Shown here piece by piece: positions 1 through 7,708 of a stretch of 64,000 bases of DNA. The DNA comes from Bacteroidales bacterium (GTDB taxonomy: Bacteria > Bacteroidota > Bacteroidia > Bacteroidales > UBA932). How positions within the stretch are numbered: position 1 is the stretch's first letter; every line of letters begins with the position of its first letter. A program made the position numbers and the translations under genes. The notes beneath the pieces are model-generated. The model saw only the letters and a list, made by a program, of their open reading frames with translations, did no database searches and was not told where the DNA came from. The stretch is taken from the NCBI GenBank assembly GCA_017465225.1, contig JAFTWQ010000022.1:1-64000 (forward strand), read 5' to 3'.

Positions 1-50
1 CCACAACTGGGGCAGCGTAAACGCCTTCTTATTTTGGGATTATCACTCAT
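1..50 (-). CDS. Partial N-terminus of a zinc-ribbon protein (possibly transposase)
   Basis: Reading leftward from an ATG at 50, an open frame gives MSDNPKIRRRLRCPSCG and runs off the window edge. The CPxCG knuckle after a basic stretch is seen directly. In known families this arrangement opens IS1/IS1595/ISL3-type transposases and other zinc-ribbon proteins. Only 17 residues are visible, so function and even reality as a gene are uncertain. The start lies inside a perfect palindrome (49-74). Confidence 0.35.
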   Translation of the reverse strand, partial: MSDNPKIRRRLRCPSC

Positions 51-74
51 TAGATGAAATCGTTTTCATCTAAT
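49..74. repeat. 11-bp inverted repeat with 4-base loop
   Basis: The arms at 49-59 (ATTAGATGAAA) and 64-74 are perfect complements around TCGT. There is no T-run on either side, so this is not a standard terminator. It overlaps the possible start codon of the leftward zinc-ribbon ORF and could be an operator, an insertion-sequence end or a translation-blocking hairpin. Confidence 0.5.
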
Positions 75-166
75 TTATGTAAGTGCATGAATATAATCAA
101 GTTACAGCGGTTTTACCAACCATTTTTGTCAATTATATCGTAGCTTTCCGGTCTGCAGAATATACG

Positions 167-192
167 AAAAAAGGCGCTGAATCTTCAGCGCC
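167..192 (-). terminator. Rho-independent terminator of tRNA-Asn
   Basis: An 8-bp GC-rich stem (173-180 with 185-192, GGCGCTGA) is followed on the minus strand by six U residues (172-167). It begins seven bases beyond the tRNA 3' end. Confidence 0.85.
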
Positions 193-198
193 TTTGTG

Positions 199-272
199 CT
201 CCCGAACTTGGACTTGAACCAAGGACCCTCTGATTAACAGTCAGATGCTCTAACCAACTGAGCTATTCGGGA
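199..272 (-). tRNA. tRNA-Asn (anticodon GTT)
   Basis: The minus-strand sequence from 272 folds as a complete 74-nt tRNA: acceptor TCCCGAA pairs with TTCGGGA plus discriminator G, the D-arm contains AGCTCAGTTGGTTAGAGC, the anticodon loop is CTGTTAATC with anticodon GTT, and the T-arm contains GGTTCAAGTCC. The CCA end is not encoded (GCA follows). It has its own promoter (311-341) and terminator (167-192), so it appears monocistronic. Confidence 0.97.
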
Positions 273-310
273 ATGTTGTTTTCAAACGTTTTGTTTTCGT
301 TTGGGATTGC

Positions 311-341
311 AAAGGTAGACATTTTTTCTTTACCTCCAAAC
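311..341 (-). promoter_or_regulatory. Promoter of tRNA-Asn
   Basis: On the minus strand TTTG (341-338) is followed after 19 bases by TACCTTTG (318-311). This matches the Bacteroidota -33/-7 consensus TTTG-N19-21-TAnnTTTG, about 40 bases upstream of the tRNA. Confidence 0.7.
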
Positions 342-369
342 TTTTTCGTAAAAATTTTTGAAAAAATCT

Positions 370-377
370 TATCTTTG
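370..377 (+). promoter_or_regulatory. -7 box upstream of the HU-CCDC81-like gene
   Basis: TATCTTTG matches the Bacteroidota -7 consensus and lies 50 bases before the start codon. A weak -33 element, TTTCG (345-349), is 20 bases upstream. Confidence 0.55.
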
Positions 378-426
378 CAATGTTTTCAGGTGATAAACGG
401 CATTTTTTGCCTCAAAAAACAGATTT

Positions 427-1320
427 ATGGATATCGATCTCTTATCAAAAATGGTCAAGGAACTCATTCTTGACAATGACAGAGTAGTGCTGCCGGGTCT
501 TGGCTCGTTTGTGGCCGAGGTGGTCCCTTCTACATTTTCGGATAAGGGATATACCATCAATCCTCCGTACAGGAGACTTTTCTTCCGTTCCAAGCCTGAT
601 GAAGGAAATGAACTCGCGGAGTTCTATGCCTCGACCAATCAGGTGGACAGGAATGTCGCCGAAAGGATCATAACAGACTTTGTGGCCGAACTGAAGCCTC
701 TCCTTCATTCAAAGAAGGTGGTTGTGTTCCCGGGTCTCGGACGTCTCAGGGCGACAAAGGAGAATACGGTGTTCTTTGTGGCGGATGAAGATCTTGACAT
801 CTATCCGGCTGGATTCGGACTGGAACCTATTTCCTTGAAGACGCATCAGGAAACGAAGGAGGAGGTGAGCGCTGCGGTTGTAGGCTTGAAGTCTCTTCTT
901 GCAGAAACGGCATCTGTTGCAGTTCCGGTTGAACCAGCCCCGGTTGAACCAGCACCGATTCCTGAACCAGAACCGTCAATTCCCGAGCCAGCTCACGAAC
1001 CAGTTCCCGAGCCTGCTCCAGTCCCAGAGCCTGACCCTGTTTCAACTCCTGAACCGACGCCAGTTCCAGAACCAGTACCAGAACCGGTTCCGCAGCCAAC
1101 TCCAGTAGAGGAACACCCTGCAGCTCCGACAGTAGTGGAAGAGCCTGTACAGAAGAAGTCGTCAGGAAAGACACTCTGGATTGTCCTGATAGTTATTGCT
1201 GCAATTGCCGTCTTGCTGCTTATAGCGTTAGCTGTAGTGGGAAGAGTCGCTCCTGAATGGGTGGATCAGTTCCTGTACACGCCGGAAGAGCTGAAGATTC
1301 TTAACTACACCATAAAATGA
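427..1320 (+). CDS. HU-CCDC81-like DNA-binding domain protein with Pro/Glu linker and membrane anchor
   Basis: The first ~145 residues resemble the tandem HU-related domains of Bacteroidota CCDC81-like proteins; the LPGLGSF and FPGLGRL motifs (about residues 22-28 and 100-106) are typical. Residues ~160-245 form a Pro/Glu/Val-rich spacer. A strong transmembrane helix follows (about 250-274), then only ~22 residues. Relatives usually end in a SPOR peptidoglycan-binding domain; none is present here, and the reading frame runs without a break into an ATGA overlap with the next gene, so truncation by frameshift is unlikely. Predicted topology is N-terminal HU domains in the cytosol, anchored to the inner membrane. 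A role linking nucleoid and envelope is inference. Confidence 0.8.
   Translation: MDIDLLSKMVKELILDNDRVVLPGLGSFVAEVVPSTFSDKGYTINPPYRRLFFRSKPDEGNELAEFYASTNQVDRNVAERIITDFVAELKPLLHSKKVVVFPGLGRLRATKENTVFFVADEDLDIYPAGFGLEPISLKTHQETKEEVSAAVVGLKSLLAETASVAVPVEPAPVEPAPIPEPEPSIPEPAHEPVPEPAPVPEPDPVSTPEPTPVPEPVPEPVPQPTPVEEHPAAPTVVEEPVQKKSSGKTLWIVLIVIAAIAVLLLIALAVVGRVAPEWVDQFLYTPEELKILNYTIK
905..1125 (+). repeat. Low-complexity Pro/Glu/Val repeat coding region
   Basis: Short irregular repeats of the type CCAGTTCC / GAACCAG encode a Pro-Glu-Pro-Val spacer of about 70 residues between the HU domains and the membrane helix. The repeat character also creates spurious ORFs in other frames. Confidence 0.8.
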
Positions 1321-2051
1321 TAAAATATACAGAGAAACATATAATTCCTTGCTATGACACTGACGCCGCATGGCGCCTGAAGCCGACCTCATTCATGAAT
1401 ATGGCTCAGGAAGCGGCCGGCCGTCATGCCGTGTATCTCGGCTTCGGTTATGATGACCTGATAAAGAACAATACGGCATGGATCCTTTCCCGTGTTCATG
1501 TCGAGTTTGTCGATACTCCGAAATGGAGGGAGGAGATTACTCTCAACACATGGCACAAGGGATTGAACCGTCTGTTCTTCCTTCGCGATTTTATCCTGAC
1601 CGACAACGAGGGCAGGGAGAGGGTGAAGGCTACGACATCATGGCTCGTTCTCAACCTTGAGACCAGGAGGCTTGTCCGTGATCCGAAGCTTCTTGAAGAG
1701 GGTACGATATGCCTGGAAAATGCCTTGGAGACCCCTGCAGACAAGGTTCAGATGCCGAAGGATGTTGAAGCCGAGCTTGTGCGAAGGCATGTGGTTTCAT
1801 ATTCCGATATCGATACGAACGGTCATACCAACAATGCCATGTACATGCAGTGGTCGATGAATGCCGTAGGCTATGAAATCACATCCTCAAGACCGGTTAA
1901 GGAGTTCACAATCAACTTCAACCATGAGACAAAGGCCGGTGACGAGGTCGAGATCTACCGCGCCGCTGTTGAACAGGAGGATGGACTTCATGTGTTTGTT
2001 GAAGGCAGGACCGGGGATGTTTCATCGTATTGTGTGGAGATAGTTTTCTAA
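1317..2051 (+). CDS. Acyl-ACP thioesterase (FatA/FatB-like)
   Basis: The 244-residue protein has the two-hotdog layout of acyl-ACP thioesterases, which hydrolyse acyl-ACP to release free fatty acids in the cytosol. The N-terminal segment (IPCYDTDAAWRLKP) is characteristic of the bacterial family. The second hotdog carries D166-x-N168-x-H170, matching the catalytic Asp-Asn-His region of plant FatB. The start overlaps the stop of the HU-like gene (ATGA), implying translational coupling, and the stop codon abuts the NUDIX gene start. The pairing with a DNA/membrane-tether gene has no obvious functional reason. Confidence 0.88.
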   Translation: MIKYTEKHIIPCYDTDAAWRLKPTSFMNMAQEAAGRHAVYLGFGYDDLIKNNTAWILSRVHVEFVDTPKWREEITLNTWHKGLNRLFFLRDFILTDNEGRERVKATTSWLVLNLETRRLVRDPKLLEEGTICLENALETPADKVQMPKDVEAELVRRHVVSYSDIDTNGHTNNAMYMQWSMNAVGYEITSSRPVKEFTINFNHETKAGDEVEIYRAAVEQEDGLHVFVEGRTGDVSSYCVEIVF

Positions 2052-2639
2052 ATGATAGACCTTATATATCCATATGACATGGCGCCGGTCGTTCCGGCAC
2101 CGACCGCTGGTTCCAAGGCTGTTAAGGCTCATGGAAACGAGTGGTTCCCGATCGTGCTGCCAAGCGGCATGGTCGTGGGACGTTCTACCCGTGAGTACTG
2201 CCATAGCGGGGCCAAGCCCCTCCATCCGGTGATACATATCCATATCATTGACCGTTTTTCACGCGTATACCTGCAGAAAAGATCTATGAGAAAGGATATC
2301 CAGCCCGGGAAATGGGATACTGCTGTGGGCGGACATGTGTCATACGGAGAATCTTTGATCGAGGCCGTGTACCGCGAGGCTTCGGAGGAACTGGGTTTCA
2401 CGGAGTTCAATCCTATCTATCTCGAAACCTATGAATTCGAGTCTGCGGTCGAAAAGGAAATGGTGAATGTCTTCGCTGCCGTGGGTTCATATGAGCTTCA
2501 TCCCGATCTCGACGAAGTCGATGAGGGACGCTGGTGGGATCTGACTGACATAGATGCCAATATGGGCAAAGGCATATTCACTCCGAACTTCGAAAGCGAG
2601 TTCCAGATGATACGCGGTTCCCTTCTTGCTCTGCTCTAG
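2052..2639 (+). CDS. NUDIX hydrolase (IDI-like)
   Basis: A complete Nudix box occupies about residues 94-116: G-x5-E-x7-RE-xx-EE-x-G, seen as GHVSYGE, then REASEELGF. These residues bind Mg2+ for cleavage of nucleoside-diphosphate-linked substrates. The protein is 195 residues with an N-terminal extension of ~60 residues (PIVLPSGMVVGRSTREYCHSG), as in YfcD-like Nudix hydrolases related to isopentenyl-diphosphate isomerase. The substrate cannot be named from sequence. It begins at the base after the thioesterase stop codon, so the first three genes form one operon. Confidence 0.85.
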   Translation: MIDLIYPYDMAPVVPAPTAGSKAVKAHGNEWFPIVLPSGMVVGRSTREYCHSGAKPLHPVIHIHIIDRFSRVYLQKRSMRKDIQPGKWDTAVGGHVSYGESLIEAVYREASEELGFTEFNPIYLETYEFESAVEKEMVNVFAAVGSYELHPDLDEVDEGRWWDLTDIDANMGKGIFTPNFESEFQMIRGSLLALL

Positions 2640-2656
2640 AAAATTGATTACATTTG
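2626..2656 (+). promoter_or_regulatory. Promoter of the GT2 / cell-wall salvage run
   Basis: TTG (2626-2628), spacer of 20, then TACATTTG (2649-2656) fits the Bacteroidota promoter. The -33 element lies inside the end of the NUDIX gene. The start codon of the glycosyltransferase is 28 bases downstream of the -7 box. Confidence 0.6.
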
Positions 2657-2684
2657 TCTTTGATATGCTAAAGCAGATGTAACC

Positions 2685-4121
2685 ATGTCAAGTATAGAGT
2701 GTTTTATCCCTTCAATGTCCGCCGAGGACATTTCTGTAACGGTAGAATCTTTCAGCAGAAGCGATGCCTTTACCGGTGTCACCATTCTTTCCGGTGTCTC
2801 CCTCCGCTCCACGGAGACCTTGAGAAGCATTGCCGAGGCTGTTTCAGAGAAATTCGTACTCATATATACCAAAGACTTGCCTCTTGAAATGGGCATGTTT
2901 GCCCTCGACCGTATGCTGGCGATTGCCGAGGATACGGGTGCTGATATGCTGTATGCCGATCATTATAAGCTTGTTGCAGGAGCGGACGGACAGCCGCAGA
3001 GAAAAAGGCATCCGCTTATAGCATGCCAGAAGGGCGCATTGAGGGATGACTTCGATTTCGGAAGCGTCCTTGTGTTCAGGACGGCGACTTTCAGGAGGGC
3101 GGTACGTGCAATGGATACGGACTATGAGTTCGGAGCATTGTATGACCTGCGTCTGCGCATGAAGAATATCGTGCATGTGAATGAGTATCTCTATACGGAG
3201 ATCGAGACTGATGACCGCAAATCGGGCGAGAAGCAGTTTGACTATGTGGATCCCAGAAACCGTGCGGTCCAGATTGAGATGGAGAAGATATGCACAGCCC
3301 ATCTGAAGCGCATCGGAGCATGGCTGAAGCCGGAGTTCAAGGATCCTGACATCAGTGAGTTCGGCGCCCGGGAATTCCTTGTGACCGCTACTGTGGTCAT
3401 ACCTGTCTTCAACAGGATAAGGACGGTCAAGGACGCCGTGGAGAGTGCTCTGAACCAGAAATGTGACTTCCCGTATAATGTCATCGTTGTGGATAACCAC
3501 TCGTCGGACGGAACGACCGGGCTTCTCGAGGAACTGGCATCGAAGAATGACAATCTGATTCATGTGGTGCCGGCAAAGCATGACCTTGGTATCGGAGGAT
3601 GCTGGAATCTTGCAGTCCACCATGAGATGTGCGGTGAATATGCCGTGCAGCTTGACAGCGACGATGTGTACAGCGGTCCGGATACATTGCAGAAGATAGT
3701 CGACGCATTCCGTGAGCAGAAATGCGCTATGGTGGTGGGCACATATCAGATGACTGATTTCCAGATGAATCCGATACCTCCGGGAATCATCGACCACAAG
3801 GAATGGACCGAGGATAACGGTCGCAACAATGCGTTGAGAGTCAACGGTCTCGGAGCTCCGAGGGCTTTCTGGACTCCTCTTCTGCGTACTGTAAATCTTC
3901 CTAACACAAGCTACGGCGAGGACTATGCCCTTGGCCTTCGCATAAGCCGAGAATACCGCATCGGCCGCATCTATGACGTGCTTTACTGCTGCCGTAGATG
4001 GGAAGGCAATTCCGATGCTGCCCTCGACGTCGGCAAGGTGAATGCGAACAATCAGTACAAGGACCGCATCAGGACATGGGAGCTTGAGGCTAGGATCCGC
4101 ATGGTGTCCCGTTCGAAATAG
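2685..4121 (+). CDS. Two-domain family 2 glycosyltransferase
   Basis: The C-terminal half (about residues 229-478) is a clear GT-A family 2 domain: VVIPVFNR opening strand, VDNHSSDGT, and the metal-binding LDSDD near residue 322, followed by GEDYALGLR. The N-terminal half (~1-215) also looks like a GT2-type fold but lacks a clean DxD (only MLYADH is seen), so it is probably a degenerate duplicate. No signal peptide or membrane helix is seen, so it should act in the cytosol. Only six bases separate it from the DUF4922-SpoIID gene, and it heads a run that includes AmpG and NamZ; it may modify or build a cell-wall-related glycan. Donor and acceptor are unknown. Confidence 0.8.
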   Translation: MSSIECFIPSMSAEDISVTVESFSRSDAFTGVTILSGVSLRSTETLRSIAEAVSEKFVLIYTKDLPLEMGMFALDRMLAIAEDTGADMLYADHYKLVAGADGQPQRKRHPLIACQKGALRDDFDFGSVLVFRTATFRRAVRAMDTDYEFGALYDLRLRMKNIVHVNEYLYTEIETDDRKSGEKQFDYVDPRNRAVQIEMEKICTAHLKRIGAWLKPEFKDPDISEFGAREFLVTATVVIPVFNRIRTVKDAVESALNQKCDFPYNVIVVDNHSSDGTTGLLEELASKNDNLIHVVPAKHDLGIGGCWNLAVHHEMCGEYAVQLDSDDVYSGPDTLQKIVDAFREQKCAMVVGTYQMTDFQMNPIPPGIIDHKEWTEDNGRNNALRVNGLGAPRAFWTPLLRTVNLPNTSYGEDYALGLRISREYRIGRIYDVLYCCRRWEGNSDAALDVGKVNANNQYKDRIRTWELEARIRMVSRSK

Positions 4122-4127
4122 AATCAT

Positions 4128-6404
4128 ATGAACAGCAGATCCATACATAAGTTTGTCGGAGACCAGCTTTCGCGCTGGCCTCTCGCTTGTGAAAACTTCA
4201 GGGCTCAGAAGAATGTGCAGGTAAGGGAGATGGAGACGGGAGGCCTGACCGTAAGGCTTCAGCACAATCCTGCCAGGATGATCTCTTCGGCAGCGAAGCT
4301 GGACAAGGCCGATATAGCCAAGAGAAAGTGCTTCCTTTGCCGTGAGAACAGGCCGCCGGAGCAGATCATGATGAAGTTCGAGGGCCGTAAGGGAAAGAAA
4401 TACCATATCCTTGTCAATCCATATCCGATTTTCCCGGACCATCTTGTGATAGCGGCGGACAGGCATACTGACCAGACCATCTGGAAAAGGTATGTTGACA
4501 TGCTTGACCTGGCAAGGAAATATCAGGACTTCACCTTCTTCTACAATGGCCCTAAAAGCGGTGCATCCGCTCCTGACCATCATCATTTTCAGGCGGCGCC
4601 GAAGGGACTTATGCCGCTGGAGACGGATGTGGAGGGATTCCTCGACTCCGCTCGGAATGACAGAGGGGACGCTCGGAATGACAAAGGCCTGGTTCATCTG
4701 ACATCTCTGCAGGACGCTCATCTGTATCATTACCAGAAATTTACGACCGGAGTATTCGTGTTGCGGGCGGAGACGTCCAAGTCTGCGGCCAAGCTGTTCT
4801 ATAGGCTTCTTGACTGCGCCGAGATTCCGGAAGGGGAGACCGAACCTATGTTCAACCTCTTTACGAATTACAGTAACGGGGAGTTCCGTTCCATAATAGT
4901 CTTCCGCAGCCGACATCGTTCGCACCATTATTTCAGCGACGGGCCGGATCATCTTACAATGAGCCCGGGCTGTGCCGATATGGGCGGAATGTTCATCGTG
5001 CCGGTTCCTGAAGAATATGAAAGACTTTCGCCTGAGCTTCTTGAGGAAATGATTGCGGAAGTCTCGATAACCAAGCTGGAAGAAGCCCGTATCATTGACC
5101 GTCTGACACGTACGCAGCCTGATGTCGAGGTCGGCATAATGTCCGGTAAAGAGATCGAATTCGAGATACTTTCCGATGGAGCTGGTCTTCGCAAGGCCGT
5201 ACTTCGTGAAGGAAAGATCGAATATGACGGAGCATTGTATGATGAACTTTTCTTCGATGCCCAGACTCCTTCGACAATGTTTGCAGAGCCTTCATTCGTG
5301 CTTCGTGGTGTGACGATCGGAGTGAATTTCCATTGGGAAAGAAAGGAGGACCAGAAGTTTGCAGGTGCATTGAAAATCATTGTCGACAAGGACAGGCTTG
5401 TCGCTGTCAATGTGGTCGGAGTCGAGGACTATCTGCTCAGCGTGATCTCATCCGAGATGAGCGCGACTGCTTCCGAGGAGTTCCTGAAGGCTCATGCCGT
5501 GATCTCCCGCTCGTGGCTGATGGCGCAGATATCGGCCTCTCATGACACTCCAAAGCCTGTAGTGCCGGAAGGAGTATGCAATCTGCCGTCTCTTGTCATG
5601 CATCTTGACGGGAAGATGAATCATCATGAATCCGAAAGTGGTGAGAGCGGAGAATGCGAATATGTGAAATGGTATGACCACGATGACCACAGGCTTTTCG
5701 ATGTGTGCGCCGATGATCATTGCCAGAGATACCAGGGCCTTGGCAGGGCGGTCGGAAAGACGGTAAGAAAGGTGATCGACAGTACATGGGGGCAGGTGCT
5801 GATGCATGAGGGCAGGCTGTGTGACGCACGTTTTTCAAAAAGCTGTGGCGGCAGGATGGAGCGTTTCAGCACATGCTGGGATGATACCGACTATCCGTAT
5901 CTCCGGCCTCTTCCCGATACGCCGGATCACGCTGAAGACGGAACTTGCTTCTGCGATACCCATGACAAGGAAATCCTCTCGCAGGTGCTGAACAATTATG
6001 ATCAGGAGACAGTTGATTTCTACAGATGGACCGTAGAATATGACATAAATGAGCTGTCTGACCTTATAGAACGCAGAAGCGGTCACAGGATAGGCCGTCT
6101 GAAGGCTCTCGAACCTCTTGAAAGGGGAGATTCAGGAAGGATCTTCAAGCTTCGGATCGTCGGCTCTGAAAAGACTCTGACTGTCGGCAAGGAGCTGGAA
6201 ATCAGGCGTATCCTTTCTGATAGTCATCTCAAGAGCTCGGCATTCGATGTGGAGATGGAGGGGGGCAGGGTAATCCTTCATGGCTCGGGCTGGGGCCATG
6301 GCGTAGGCCTGTGCCAGATAGGAGCCGCCGTAATGGCCTCGAAAGGTTATGACTACCGTCAGATCCTCGGGCATTATTATCCAGGTACCGTTATAGAAAG
6401 ATGA
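4128..6404 (+). CDS. DUF4922 (HIT/GalT-like nucleotidyltransferase) fused to SpoIID domain
   Basis: Residues ~1-325 form the DUF4922 region: CFLC (68-71), NPYPIFPDHLVI and HHHFQ (151-155), matching the HxHxQ nucleotidyl-His motif of GalT/Ap4A phosphorylase/GDP-L-galactose phosphorylase enzymes. Residues ~395-758 are a SpoIID/LytB domain: YLLSVISSEM near 435-445 with the conserved Glu used by SpoIID lytic transglycosylases, SKSCGGR, and the terminal GSGWGHGVGLCQIGA. No signal peptide is visible, so the SpoIID part is predicted to be cytosolic, unlike sporulation SpoIID. Residues ~171-187 (DSARNDRGDARNDKG) are encoded by an in-frame copy of a dispersed repeat (4636-4687). It ends in an ATGA overlap with the AmpG-like gene. 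Confidence 0.85.
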   Translation: MNSRSIHKFVGDQLSRWPLACENFRAQKNVQVREMETGGLTVRLQHNPARMISSAAKLDKADIAKRKCFLCRENRPPEQIMMKFEGRKGKKYHILVNPYPIFPDHLVIAADRHTDQTIWKRYVDMLDLARKYQDFTFFYNGPKSGASAPDHHHFQAAPKGLMPLETDVEGFLDSARNDRGDARNDKGLVHLTSLQDAHLYHYQKFTTGVFVLRAETSKSAAKLFYRLLDCAEIPEGETEPMFNLFTNYSNGEFRSIIVFRSRHRSHHYFSDGPDHLTMSPGCADMGGMFIVPVPEEYERLSPELLEEMIAEVSITKLEEARIIDRLTRTQPDVEVGIMSGKEIEFEILSDGAGLRKAVLREGKIEYDGALYDELFFDAQTPSTMFAEPSFVLRGVTIGVNFHWERKEDQKFAGALKIIVDKDRLVAVNVVGVEDYLLSVISSEMSATASEEFLKAHAVISRSWLMAQISASHDTPKPVVPEGVCNLPSLVMHLDGKMNHHESESGESGECEYVKWYDHDDHRLFDVCADDHCQRYQGLGRAVGKTVRKVIDSTWGQVLMHEGRLCDARFSKSCGGRMERFSTCWDDTDYPYLRPLPDTPDHAEDGTCFCDTHDKEILSQVLNNYDQETVDFYRWTVEYDINELSDLIERRSGHRIGRLKALEPLERGDSGRIFKLRIVGSEKTLTVGKELEIRRILSDSHLKSSAFDVEMEGGRVILHGSGWGHGVGLCQIGAAVMASKGYDYRQILGHYYPGTVIER
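4636..4687 (+). repeat. Interspersed repeat inserted in frame within the DUF4922-SpoIID gene
   Basis: The segment starts GATTCCTCGACTCCGCTCGG and contains the unit GCTCGGAATGACA twice in tandem. It has the same plan (GAT-xx-CTCG ... CTCG-xx-ATGACA) as the intergenic copies at 50929-50957 and 63012-63074. It adds about 16 charged residues without breaking the frame. Confidence 0.75.
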
Positions 6405-7708
6405 ATCATATGAACAAGAATCCATGGTGGTGGATACCGACGCTGTATTTTGCCGAGGGTATTCCATATTTCATAGTGAACAACATATCTGTGATCATGT
6501 TCAACAATATGGGCATGTCGAAAGGAGATATGGCGATGTATACGAGCATGCTGTATCTTCCATGGGTCATCAAGCCCCTCTGGAGCCCTTTCGTGGACAT
6601 TATCAAGACCAAGAGATGGTGGATAATGGCTATGCAGGTCATAATGTCGGTGGCATTCGCGGCTGTCGCTTTCAGTCTGCCGCATCCTTCGCCGGAAGCC
6701 ATTGCGGAAGGAGGTACTCCGGTGTCGCTTTTTATCATTACCTTGATCCTTTTCTGGATAACGGCCTTTGCCTCGGCTACCCATGACATCGCTGCCGACG
6801 GATTCTATATGCTTGCCCTCAAACCGAAGGACCAGTCCCTGTTTGTCGGCATCAGAAGCACATTCTACCGCCTTTCTTCGATTTTCGGACAAGGTGTCCT
6901 TGTTGTGATCGCCGGCCTGCTGGAGAAGAACCTCGGTGATGTTCCGAAAGCATGGTCCGTGACATTGCTGGTCAGTGCCGTGATGTTTGCTCTCATCACC
7001 CTGTGGCATACATTCAACCTTCCGAAACCGGAGTCTGACCATGCCCGCAAGTCGGGAAATGGTGCGGGTGAGATAATGAGGGAATTCGGCCGTACATTCG
7101 TTACCTTCTTCCAGAAGAAACATGTATGGATCGCCCTTGCTTTCATGCTTCTGTACCGTCTGCCCGAGGCATTCCTCGTCAAGATGATGAATCCGTTCCT
7201 TCTTGATCCTGTGCAGCAGGGAGGGCTTGGTCTTTCGACAGAGACTGTCGGAATCGTGTATGGTACCGTGGGAGTCGCTGCTCTCACCGTCGGAGGCATT
7301 CTCGGCGGTATAGCTGCATCGCGCTGGGGACTGAAGAAGTCGCTCTGGCCTATGGCCATGGCGCTTACCCTTCCATGCCTCTCGTTTGTTTTCCTCGCAG
7401 CCTTCCAGCCTCAGAACCTTGTGCTTGTGAGCTCATGTGTGGCTCTCGACCAGTTCGGATATGGATTCGGATTCACGGCATACATGCTTTACCTGATATA
7501 TTATTCCGACGGCGAGTACAAGACCGCCCATTATTCGTTGTGTACGGCCTTTATGGCCTTGAGCATGATGATTCCGGGAATGGTGGCAGGATATGTGCAG
7601 GAAGGACTCGGATATACGGACTTCTTTATTTTTGTGATGGTCTGCTGTCTTGTCACCGTTGCTGTGACGGCGATGCTGAAAGTGGACCCTGAATATGGTA
7701 AGAAATGA
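6401..7708 (+). CDS. AmpG-like MFS permease (muropeptide import)
   Basis: The protein of 435 residues has about 12 hydrophobic segments and the AmpG-type opening, YFAEGIPYFI, followed by LYLPWVIKPLWSPFVD, which is characteristic of the AmpG/acetyl-CoA transporter branch of the MFS. AmpG imports anhydro-muropeptides across the inner membrane for wall recycling. The DHDIAADG-like segment (THDIAADGF, about residue 127) is also typical. The gene overlaps the preceding SpoIID fusion (ATGA) and the following serpin gene (ATGA), strong evidence for co-translation. Its substrate here is inferred from the family and from the neighbouring NamZ and SpoIID genes. Confidence 0.83.
   Translation: MNHMNKNPWWWIPTLYFAEGIPYFIVNNISVIMFNNMGMSKGDMAMYTSMLYLPWVIKPLWSPFVDIIKTKRWWIMAMQVIMSVAFAAVAFSLPHPSPEAIAEGGTPVSLFIITLILFWITAFASATHDIAADGFYMLALKPKDQSLFVGIRSTFYRLSSIFGQGVLVVIAGLLEKNLGDVPKAWSVTLLVSAVMFALITLWHTFNLPKPESDHARKSGNGAGEIMREFGRTFVTFFQKKHVWIALAFMLLYRLPEAFLVKMMNPFLLDPVQQGGLGLSTETVGIVYGTVGVAALTVGGILGGIAASRWGLKKSLWPMAMALTLPCLSFVFLAAFQPQNLVLVSSCVALDQFGYGFGFTAYMLYLIYYSDGEYKTAHYSLCTAFMALSMMIPGMVAGYVQEGLGYTDFFIFVMVCCLVTVAVTAMLKVDPEYGKK

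Noticed and set aside
905..1125. Tandem repeat suspected to be a CRISPR or satellite array
   Set aside because: The units are irregular, codon-phased and encode a Pro/Glu linker; there are no unique spacers.
2844..4952. 702-codon open frame on the minus strand
   Set aside because: It lies wholly antisense to the GT2 and DUF4922-SpoIID genes, has no recognisable domain, is rich in Arg/His/Ser as expected from reading codon-biased genes backwards, and has no promoter.
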